A DNA stretch of 9,252 nt from Prolixibacteraceae bacterium. Its GTDB lineage: Bacteria > Bacteroidota > Bacteroidia > Bacteroidales > Prolixibacteraceae. The notes under the pieces were generated by a model, which was given only the letters and a program-made list of their open reading frames with translations, made no database searches and had not been told where the DNA came from. The stretch spans positions 1 to 9,252 of the forward strand of contig JAQIDF010000137.1 in the NCBI GenBank assembly GCA_027858145.1, given 5' to 3'. Below, in pieces: positions 1 through 5,351 of this stretch (its first letter is position 1; every line of letters starts with the position of its first letter). The translations under genes were made by a program, and so were the position numbers.

Positions 1-150
1 GAAGGGGATTTTTCACCATCAGAAATCACACTGGCCGGACAAAAAGGATTTCGGCAAATAACGCTGGGAGAAAGCAGGTTGCGAACAGAAACAGCCGGCG
101 TAGTGGCTGCGCATATCGCGAATCTGGTGAACGAGGTAAGCGGACGATAA
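1..150 (+). CDS. rsmE: RsmE, 16S rRNA (uracil-1498-N3)-methyltransferase, C-terminal end (partial)
   Basis: Frame 1 is open from the left edge to a TAA at 148-150 and encodes the last 49 residues of a protein. It begins EGDFSPSEI, followed by ITLGESRLRTETAGVVAA. This is the C-terminal signature of the SPOUT-class methyltransferase RsmE: the GPEGxFSxxE loop, then LGxxxLRTETA, which form the knotted S-adenosylmethionine pocket. RsmE methylates N3 of U1498 in 16S rRNA in the cytoplasm. The N-terminal PUA-like domain and most of the knot lie outside the window. The stop overlaps a small palindrome (GATAACT/AGTTATC arms, 146-161) without a T-run, so it is not a clear terminator. The next gene starts 21 bases later, which suggests co-transcription. 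Identification rests on a short but highly characteristic piece. Confidence 0.88.
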   Translation, partial: EGDFSPSEITLAGQKGFRQITLGESRLRTETAGVVAAHIANLVNEVSGR

Positions 151-171
151 CTACAGTTATCTGTTTGATAA

Positions 172-861
172 ATGAATTTTGAGAAAATGATGAAACGACT
201 TATAGTATTCTTTTTAATAATGCTTGCGGTTAGTGGTTTTGCACAAAACGAAACAACCGTGAAAATTGCCCTGTTGAAGTACGATGGAGGGGGCGATTGG
301 TACAGTGATCCTACCGCTTTGCCCAATCTTATAAAATTTGTGAACCAAAACCTTGAAGCCAATATCGACCCAACGCCGGCAACGGTTGAGGTAGGCAGCT
401 ACGATATTTTTAACTATCCCTATGTTCATCTTACCGGTCATGGAAACGTTGTTTTTTCAGATAATGATGTAGAAGTATTACGGGCTTACCTGATGAGCGG
501 TGGTTTTTTGCATATCGATGACAATTATGGCCTCGACAAATACATTCGACGTGAAATGAAAAAAGTTTTTCCCGACCAGGAATTTGTTGAATTGGCGTTT
601 GACCATCCCATATATCACCAGGAGTATGATTTTGAAAACGGGCTTCCGAAAATTCACGAACACGATGGAAAACCGGCTCAGGGATTTGGATTGTTTTACG
701 AAGAACGGTTGGTGGTATTTTACTCTTATGAATGCGACCTTGGCGATGGCTGGGAATCTAAAGCAGTGCACAATGATCCGCAACATATCCGGGAGATGGC
801 TTTAAAAATGGGGGCCAATATTATTTCATATGTATTTAATCGTGACAGAAAAATTCAATAG
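172..861 (+). CDS. DUF4159 domain-containing exported protein
   Basis: This is a 229-residue protein of the DUF4159 family, whose biochemical role is unknown. The N-terminus has a signal peptide: MKRLIVFFLIMLAVSGFAQ has a basic start, a hydrophobic core and a likely cut before the Gln, so the mature protein should be periplasmic or secreted. The mature part shows the family pattern: YDGGGDWYSDP near residue 38, VHLTGHGNVVFSDNDVEVLRAY at about 85-106, then GGFLHIDDNYG and RREMKKVFP, and DHPIYH near 144. GHG and HIDDNYG resemble ligand- or metal-binding loops of class I glutamine-amidotransferase-like folds, but this is only an impression. Start choice: ATG 172 is the first in frame, but ATG 187 or 190 gives a more typical signal peptide. 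It lies 21 bases after rsmE and 19 bases before the flavoprotein gene, so it probably belongs to that operon. Confidence 0.85.
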   Translation: MNFEKMMKRLIVFFLIMLAVSGFAQNETTVKIALLKYDGGGDWYSDPTALPNLIKFVNQNLEANIDPTPATVEVGSYDIFNYPYVHLTGHGNVVFSDNDVEVLRAYLMSGGFLHIDDNYGLDKYIRREMKKVFPDQEFVELAFDHPIYHQEYDFENGLPKIHEHDGKPAQGFGLFYEERLVVFYSYECDLGDGWESKAVHNDPQHIREMALKMGANIISYVFNRDRKIQ

Positions 862-880
862 AATAAAAAAAATATAAAAC

Positions 881-1456
881 ATGCCTAAAGTAGTAGCTTT
901 TAATGCAAGCCCGCGAAAAGACGGGAACACATTTTTAATGATTCAGGAAGTTTTTAAGGTTTTGGAAGAGCAGGGGATTGAAACCGAATTAGTGCAAGTT
1001 GGTAATAAGCCTGTACATGGTTGCACCGCTTGTGGCGAATGCCGTGAGGTGAAAGACGGGAAGTGCCACATCAAAAATGATTTGCTGAACCGGTGCATCG
1101 AAAAAATGGTAGAGGCCGATGGAATTATTTTGGGTTCGCCGGTATACTTTGCCGATGTTACAACCGAGATGAAAGCACTTATAGACATAGCTGGTTATGT
1201 TACACGCGGAAATGGTAACCTTTTAGCACGAAAAGTAGGTGCTGGCATTGTAGTACAGCGACGTGCCGGCGATTTGCACGCCCTTTCAACCATGAATAAC
1301 TTTTTCCTCATTAACCAAATGATTGTTCCCGGTTCAAGTTATTGGAATATTGGACTTGGGAAAAATCCCGGCGATGTGCTAAACGATGCCGAAGGGATGG
1401 GAATAATGCAAAAACTGGGCGAAAACATGGCCTGGTTGCTCAAAAAAATTCAGTAA
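881..1456 (+). CDS. Flavodoxin-fold NAD(P)H-dependent FMN oxidoreductase, probable iron-sulfur flavoprotein
   Basis: The 191-residue product has the flavodoxin-like fold of the NADPH-dependent FMN reductase family. The FMN-phosphate loop ASPRKDGNT is at residues 9-17, and GSPVYFADVTTEMKALID (from about residue 87) is the second flavin-contacting segment. Between them is GCTACGECREVKDGKC (47-62), four cysteines at 48, 51, 54 and 62, spaced CX2CX2CX7C. This compact spacing matches the one known for [4Fe-4S] binding in archaeal and bacterial iron-sulfur flavoproteins (Isf family), so a cluster beside the FMN is a reasonable inference. Such proteins move electrons in the cytoplasm; the physiological partner cannot be read from the sequence. 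The ATG follows an A-rich leader with no Shine-Dalgarno, 19 bases after the DUF4159 gene. No gene follows on the same strand for about 460 bases, so it probably ends the operon. Confidence 0.85.
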   Translation: MPKVVAFNASPRKDGNTFLMIQEVFKVLEEQGIETELVQVGNKPVHGCTACGECREVKDGKCHIKNDLLNRCIEKMVEADGIILGSPVYFADVTTEMKALIDIAGYVTRGNGNLLARKVGAGIVVQRRAGDLHALSTMNNFFLINQMIVPGSSYWNIGLGKNPGDVLNDAEGMGIMQKLGENMAWLLKKIQ

Positions 1457-1481
1457 TTTATTTTTAATGATATATAGAAGA

Positions 1482-1495
1482 GGCTTCAAACGGGG
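1482..1495 (+). repeat. 14-bp direct repeat, left copy
   Basis: GGCTTCAAACGGGG is repeated exactly at 1729-1742. The two copies enclose the palindromic element, as a target-site duplication would, although 14 bp is long for a common transposon family. Confidence 0.85.
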
Positions 1496-1728
1496 GCAAC
1501 CGCATTTAAGATTTCAAGCCACGAATGCACGAATAAATTTAATATTTTGACAATTCATACAATGAATTGATTCGTGTATTTCAATAGTGAAATCCATTTG
1601 CAGCTCAATTCACAGGAAAAATAGATCGAATTTCGAACATACGTTCGGTAAATTCAGATATATATTTGTGCATTCGTGGCTTATCTCTATTTTTGTTTTT
1701 AAGCTACATTTTAAATGCGGTTGCCCTG
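1496..1728. mobile_element. MITE-like palindromic element, about 233 bp, non-coding
   Basis: The element has two nested inverted-repeat arms. The outer arms are 1494-1509 (GGGCAACCGCATTTAA) and 1711-1726, perfectly complementary over 16 bp. The inner arms are 1516-1530 (AAGCCACGAATGCAC) and 1668-1682, perfect over 15 bp. The spacers differ between sides (6 and 28 bases), so any folded form has an asymmetric bulge. Smaller hairpins sit inside: CAATTCAT/ATGAATTG at 1551-1569 and CGAAC/GTTCG at 1634-1647. The exact 14-bp direct repeat sits just outside. It encodes no transposase, so if mobile it would be moved in trans. Alternatives are a REP/BIME-like structural repeat or an unmobilised palindromic repeat family. 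The inverted repeat is certain; mobility is inference. Confidence 0.55.
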
Positions 1729-1742
1729 GGCTTCAAACGGGG
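1729..1742 (+). repeat. 14-bp direct repeat, right copy
   Basis: This is an exact second copy of GGCTTCAAACGGGG (left copy at 1482-1495). It runs directly into a T-rich stretch that leads to the hairpin at 1759-1797, so this copy may be the original sequence and the left one the duplicate. Confidence 0.85.
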
Positions 1743-1758
1743 TCTCTTTTTTTTGTTA

Positions 1759-1797
1759 TTTTCTTTGGTACTACTGCACTTTTAGTGGGAAAGAAAA
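1759..1797. repeat. Imperfect hairpin repeat in the T-rich spacer
   Basis: TTTTCTTT (1759-1766) pairs with AAAGAAAA (1790-1797), and an inner CACT/AGTG stem (1777-1780 with 1784-1787) closes a TTT loop. A run of eight or more T precedes it at about 1747-1754. In the reverse direction this would be a hairpin followed by A/T-rich sequence. It could be a transcription-stop structure or a degenerate dispersed repeat. The stem is A/T-rich, so its stability is doubtful. Confidence 0.4.
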
Positions 1798-1918
1798 GAT
1801 ATAAAGTGGTTTTCATCCACTGAATTGGTAGTAGAACCTTTTCTTTTTTTTCTCTTTTTCGGGCATTTGCACAATTTTCTTTTTAAATTTAGGCTTATGT
1901 AATTTATAAAGCTTGACT

Positions 1919-2719
1919 ATGAGTAAACTGAGCAAGAAATATTACGAAAAAGAGTTAAAACGGCTGTACATTGAGTTGGTAAAACTTCAGTCAACCATCA
2001 GAAAAGAAGGGCTTAAGGTGGTTGTTTTGTTCGAGGGGCGTGATGCTGCAGGTAAAGGTGGAACAATAAAAAGGATTGCCGAAGCCCTGAATCCCCGTAT
2101 GTGCAGGGTAGTGGCATTAGGTGTCCCTACCGAACGCGAAAAAAACCAATGGTATTTTCAGCGTTACGTGAATCATTTACCGGCAGACGGCGAAATAGTG
2201 CTTTTCGACCGAAGCTGGTATAACCGTGCCGGAGTTGAGCGTGTTATGGGTTTTTGTACCGATGATGAATACTGGGACTTCCTTCGTTCGTGTCCCAATT
2301 TTGAGCGTATGCTCATCCGTTCAGGTATTATTCTGATTAAATATTGGTTTTCGGTGAGCGAAGAAGAGCAGGAAAAACGATTTCAAGACCGGATTAATGA
2401 TCCCACCAAACGCTGGAAATTCAGCGATATGGATGTGGTGTCGCGCATGAAATGGGTAGAATATTCCCAAGCTAAAGACGAGATGTTTGGCTATACTGAT
2501 ACGAAACAATCGCCTTGGTGTGTGGTTGACAGCGATGATAAAAAGAAAGCCCGCCTGAACTGCATTAACCATTTATTGTCGCTTATCCCTTACGACGATT
2601 ATGTGCCCGAGAAAAAAGTACTTGAGCCCCGTCCGCCTGCAACAGGTTACGTGCGTACTCCCATTGATGAGCAAACTTTCATCCCCGATTTGTATGCCGA
2701 TGTTGAAGATGAATCCTGA
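1919..2719 (+). CDS. ppk2: Polyphosphate kinase 2 (class I, single domain)
   Basis: The 266-residue product transfers phosphate between inorganic polyphosphate and nucleoside diphosphates (typically ADP or GDP), linking polyphosphate stores to the NTP pool in the cytoplasm. The P-loop fold is clear: Walker A GRDAAGKGGTIK starts at residue 40, with the catalytic Lys at 46; the Walker B region LFDRSWYNRAGVERVMGF starts at residue 95, with Asp97 and Arg98; the helical lid segment includes FQDRINDPTKRWKFS. KYWFSVSEEEQ and SPWCVVDSDDKKKARLN are also typical of one-domain class I PPK2, and the length fits. I start at ATG 1919 (MSKLSKK); an in-frame TTG at 1913 is possible but unlikely. There is no Shine-Dalgarno site. 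The octamer AGCTTGAC lies immediately upstream (1910-1917). The cardiolipin synthase gene follows after 96 bases. Confidence 0.95.
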   Translation: MSKLSKKYYEKELKRLYIELVKLQSTIRKEGLKVVVLFEGRDAAGKGGTIKRIAEALNPRMCRVVALGVPTEREKNQWYFQRYVNHLPADGEIVLFDRSWYNRAGVERVMGFCTDDEYWDFLRSCPNFERMLIRSGIILIKYWFSVSEEEQEKRFQDRINDPTKRWKFSDMDVVSRMKWVEYSQAKDEMFGYTDTKQSPWCVVDSDDKKKARLNCINHLLSLIPYDDYVPEKKVLEPRPPATGYVRTPIDEQTFIPDLYADVEDES

Positions 2720-2753
2720 CATCAGTGTCTATCTGTAGCATTTAAAACAATCA

Positions 2754-2765
2754 AGCTTGACGGAT
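2754..2765 (+). repeat. 12-bp repeat AGCTTGACGGAT, copy 1
   Basis: AGCTTGACGGAT lies in the ppk2-cls spacer and recurs exactly at 2831-2842, inside the first codons of the annotated cls frame. The core AGCTTGAC also occurs at 1910-1917 and 3123-3130. Its function is unknown. Confidence 0.5.
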
Positions 2766-2815
2766 ATTTAATTTGTATTATTTTTAACGGGAACGATTTT
2801 TTTATATAATTCATA

Positions 2816-4291
2816 ATGTGGCACGTATTTAGCTTGACGGATTTTATGAACAACATAGGTAATTTTTTTAATGCAGCCTATGTGTTAACCATTGTTGTAG
2901 TTGTATTGCTGGTTGTTTTTGAGAACCGCAGTCCGCTTAAATCAGTTAGTTGGATTTTAGTTATCACATTAATACCTGTGGCCGGCGTTGTTTTATACTT
3001 CTTTTTTGGCCAAAAGTATCAAAAACAAATACTGTACAGCCGGAAAGTTGCAAAGTATCAGCGACGAATAAATACTATTTCACGTACTCAGTTGAAAGAA
3101 CTTTCGAGTGTTGATATGATGAAGCTTGACTCCAAAGTTGCATCTAAAAAGGATATAATGACGCTTTTGCTGAATAATGATAAGGCATTTCTCACTCACA
3201 ACACCAATGTGAAAATTCTGAACAACGGGAGTGAAACATTCGATGATCTAAAAAAAACCCTGCAAAATGCCAGGCATCATATTCATCTTGAGTTTTATAT
3301 CTTAAAATTTGACGGAATAGGCAACGAAATTTTTGAGATTCTGAAAGTAAAAGCAAAACAAGGAGTTGAAGTACGGGTTATATACGACAGTGTGGGTAGT
3401 TACCATATGCCTCGTTGTAAAAAAAGGGAATACCGTAAAAGTGGTATCGATCTAAAGAGTTTTCAGAAAGTGATTTTCCCGCTCCTTTCGTCTAAAGTTA
3501 ATTACCGTAATCACCGGAAAATTGTAGTTGTCGATGGGAAAATCGGGTATACGGGTGGTTTGAATATTTCTGACAAGTATGTTGAAAACAGTCCTTCACA
3601 CACTTATTGGCGAGATACGTTTGTTAAGATAGAGGGAAATGCTGCCAATGCTTTACAGGCTATTTTTATGAACGACTGGTATTATGTTACCAAAGAAAGT
3701 ATTTACAACGATGTTTATTTTCATGAAGAAAAAGAGAGAAAGAGCAACCTTACACAAATAATATCCAGTGGCCCTGATTCGAATTGGCATGCCATTTCTC
3801 AATTTTATTTTAGTGCCATTGCATCAAGTACCGATCATGTTTATATTGCAAGTCCGTATTTTATACCAAACGATGAAATTTCGTTTGCATTGAAGGCTGC
3901 AGCTTTACGTGGCATTGATGTGAAAATTTTAATTCCAAAATATTCCGATACTTTTATTTCGCGTTGGAGTACCGAATCGTATCTTACTGAAATGATGAAA
4001 GCAGGGGTTGAAATTTACCACTATACAAAAGGTTTTCTACACAGTAAAATATTGATCTCAGATGGTATTTTGAGTTCTATTGGTTCGGCAAATCTCGATT
4101 ATCGTAGCCTGGGAACCAATTTTGAGGTAAATGCAGTATTCTATGACGAGAAAATTGCTGAAAAACTTATCCGGCAATTTGTGAGTGATTTGCGCGATGC
4201 TCATTTGCTGAGACCTCAACAGTGGAAGAAGAGGCCGGTGCATAAGAAAATAGCATCTTCATTTGCTCGCCTTTTTGCTCCATTAATGTAG
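2816..4291 (+). CDS. cls: Cardiolipin synthase, two HKD (phospholipase D) motifs
   Basis: The 491-residue membrane enzyme condenses two phosphatidylglycerol molecules (or PG with another phospholipid) into cardiolipin at the inner membrane. Two hydrophobic helices lie at the N-terminus (about 18-35 and 43-65, ending VVLYFFFGQ), as usual for bacterial ClsA-type enzymes. Two PLD domains follow. The first has HRKIVVVDGKIGYTGGLN with His233, Lys235 and Asp240. The second has HSKILISDGILSSIGSANLD with His409, Lys411 and Asp416. Both HxKxxxxD motifs are intact, so the enzyme should be active. Start: ATG 2816 is the first in frame; ATG 2846 (MNNIGNFF) would also keep both helices and would put the AGCTTGACGGAT repeat in front of the gene. 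It follows ppk2 at 96 bases on the same strand; possible co-transcription is unproven. Confidence 0.95.
   Translation: MWHVFSLTDFMNNIGNFFNAAYVLTIVVVVLLVVFENRSPLKSVSWILVITLIPVAGVVLYFFFGQKYQKQILYSRKVAKYQRRINTISRTQLKELSSVDMMKLDSKVASKKDIMTLLLNNDKAFLTHNTNVKILNNGSETFDDLKKTLQNARHHIHLEFYILKFDGIGNEIFEILKVKAKQGVEVRVIYDSVGSYHMPRCKKREYRKSGIDLKSFQKVIFPLLSSKVNYRNHRKIVVVDGKIGYTGGLNISDKYVENSPSHTYWRDTFVKIEGNAANALQAIFMNDWYYVTKESIYNDVYFHEEKERKSNLTQIISSGPDSNWHAISQFYFSAIASSTDHVYIASPYFIPNDEISFALKAAALRGIDVKILIPKYSDTFISRWSTESYLTEMMKAGVEIYHYTKGFLHSKILISDGILSSIGSANLDYRSLGTNFEVNAVFYDEKIAEKLIRQFVSDLRDAHLLRPQQWKKRPVHKKIASSFARLFAPLM
2831..2842 (+). repeat. 12-bp repeat AGCTTGACGGAT, copy 2
   Basis: This is an exact copy of the repeat at 2754-2765, 77 bases downstream of it. 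It is coding (SLTD) if cls starts at 2816 and is leader sequence if cls starts at 2846. Confidence 0.5.
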
Positions 4292-4392
4292 TTCGATTGT
4301 TTTTTTGCTCAGGTGTAATTTGCAGTTTGTCAAGTTTATGTATCCTTTCGTCAAAAAAGTGTATATTTAGCATACGAGAAATAATTAGTGAC

Positions 4393-4400
4393 TAAATTTG
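4393..4400 (+). promoter_or_regulatory. Possible Bacteroidetes -7 box for the LRR gene
   Basis: TAAATTTG fits the TAnnTTTG consensus exactly and lies 22 bases before the ATG at 4423, which would give a short leader. No good TTTG (-33) box is at the expected distance; the nearest is TTTA at 4366-4369. It agrees with independent transcription of the LRR gene after cls. Confidence 0.35.
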
Positions 4401-4422
4401 ATGTTTTAACCTCTGAAAAACT

Positions 4423-5349
4423 ATGAGCCGCATACTGTTTTTTCTGCTTTTGCTGATTGTTGTTCTTGGGGGTGAGGGCGAAAATTCTTCTTTTTACCTT
4501 GTAAAAATATCAGGTATCCCCTCGTCTGAAGTTGTTGCACTTGCTCAATTTTATGATGCAACAGGTGGAAGTAACTGGAAAAATAATCAGGATTGGTTTA
4601 AAACTTATACACCTTCTACCTGGTACGGGGTGAAAGTTCGCGATGGCCATGTGGTGGGGCTCGAACTTTCTACTAACAATTTACAAGGTGAGATTCCGTA
4701 TAGCATAAATGCTTTAACACATCTCGAAGAGCTATGTCTTTATAACAATAATATATCCGGTTCGTTACCAGCTAGTATTTGTGGGCTGAAATTGATGAAA
4801 AAGATAAACCTTGCAAAAAATAAATTGACAGGTACAATTCCGGAAAACATTGGTGAACTCTCAAATTTAAAAGAGTTGATATTGAGCAATAACCGTTTTC
4901 AGGGTAGATTGCCTGAATCTCTAACAAAGTTGGAGAAGCTGGTTGGGATATCTTTAATTGAAAATAATTTGACAGGGCCGATTCCAACTGATATCGGAAA
5001 CATGAAATCACTCACTCATTTGTGCATAGCAGGCAATACACTTTCAGGGGTCATTCCTTTAAGTATTGGTAATTTGTCTGAATTACGAATGTTTACAATC
5101 TCCGATAATCGTTTGTTAGGTGAAATTCCCACAACAATGGGCGATTTGGTGAACCTTGAAAAACTCGATTTAAGTGGTAATAACCTTCAAGGGCCTGTCC
5201 CCGAAACCATGTGTTCGCTCAATAAAATTTCAGTTATAGATTTTTCCGATAATAACCTTTCAGGAGTTATTCCGCAATGCTTTTACCACAAGTCTGGTTT
5301 AAAAGGGTTCTTTATTAAGAATAATAAGCTTTCGGTGGAGGTGAAGTAA
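4423..5349 (+). CDS. Secreted leucine-rich-repeat protein (plant-like 24-residue LRRs)
   Basis: The 308-residue product starts with a hydrophobic signal sequence (MSRILFFLLLLIVVLGG) without a lipobox cysteine. A cap region at about 34-76 follows, with ALAQFYDATGGSNWKNNQDW and STWYGVKV; it resembles the LRR N-cap found in many Bacteroidetes and plant LRR proteins. From Val77 there are nine complete repeats of exactly 24 residues (77-292) and a final partial one (293-308). The pattern is LxxLxLxxNxLxGxIPxxIGxLxx. Such solenoids bind proteins or glycans; the ligand cannot be predicted. There is no type IX sorting domain, membrane anchor or enzyme domain after the repeats, so the protein ends in its solenoid. 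The stop is two bases from the stop of the convergent transporter gene. Its spacing after cls (131 bases) and the possible promoter at 4393 suggest a separate unit. Confidence 0.9.
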   Translation: MSRILFFLLLLIVVLGGEGENSSFYLVKISGIPSSEVVALAQFYDATGGSNWKNNQDWFKTYTPSTWYGVKVRDGHVVGLELSTNNLQGEIPYSINALTHLEELCLYNNNISGSLPASICGLKLMKKINLAKNKLTGTIPENIGELSNLKELILSNNRFQGRLPESLTKLEKLVGISLIENNLTGPIPTDIGNMKSLTHLCIAGNTLSGVIPLSIGNLSELRMFTISDNRLLGEIPTTMGDLVNLEKLDLSGNNLQGPVPETMCSLNKISVIDFSDNNLSGVIPQCFYHKSGLKGFFIKNNKLSVEVK

Positions 5350-5351
5350 AA

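Larger units (their letters stand above)
1457..1918. other. 462-base non-coding stretch with repeats
   Basis: No convincing gene lies here on either strand. The left half is occupied by a palindromic element bounded by 14-bp direct repeats (1482-1742). Next is a weaker hairpin repeat (1759-1797) and a short AGTGG/CCACT hairpin (1805-1821). The rest, about 1830-1918, is a T-rich leader of the polyphosphate kinase gene. In it, TTTG at 1866-1869 and TAAATTTA at 1884-1891 resemble a Bacteroidetes promoter (TTTG and TAnnTTTG), but the last base of the -7 box is wrong and the spacing is short, so I do not call it separately. Confidence 0.8.

Noticed and set aside
1482..1742. CRISPR array
   Set aside because: There are only two direct-repeat copies 247 bases apart and the sequence between them is an inverted repeat, not spacers.
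1587..1823. 78-codon open frame on the plus strand
   Set aside because: It runs through the inverted-repeat element and the hairpin repeat, has no recognisable domain and no start signal; its composition is that of non-coding A/T-rich DNA.
1913..1918. TTG as start of ppk2, adding two residues
   Set aside because: ATG 1919 gives the usual N-terminus, and nothing supports the TTG.
2718..2729. Terminator after ppk2
   Set aside because: GACA/TGTC is only a four-base stem and has no T-run.
4292..4330. Terminator after cls at the T7 run near 4300
   Set aside because: No stem precedes the T-run.
4167..4373. 68-codon minus-strand frame at the 3' end of cls
   Set aside because: It lies mostly antisense to the intact cls coding region and has no homology I recognise.
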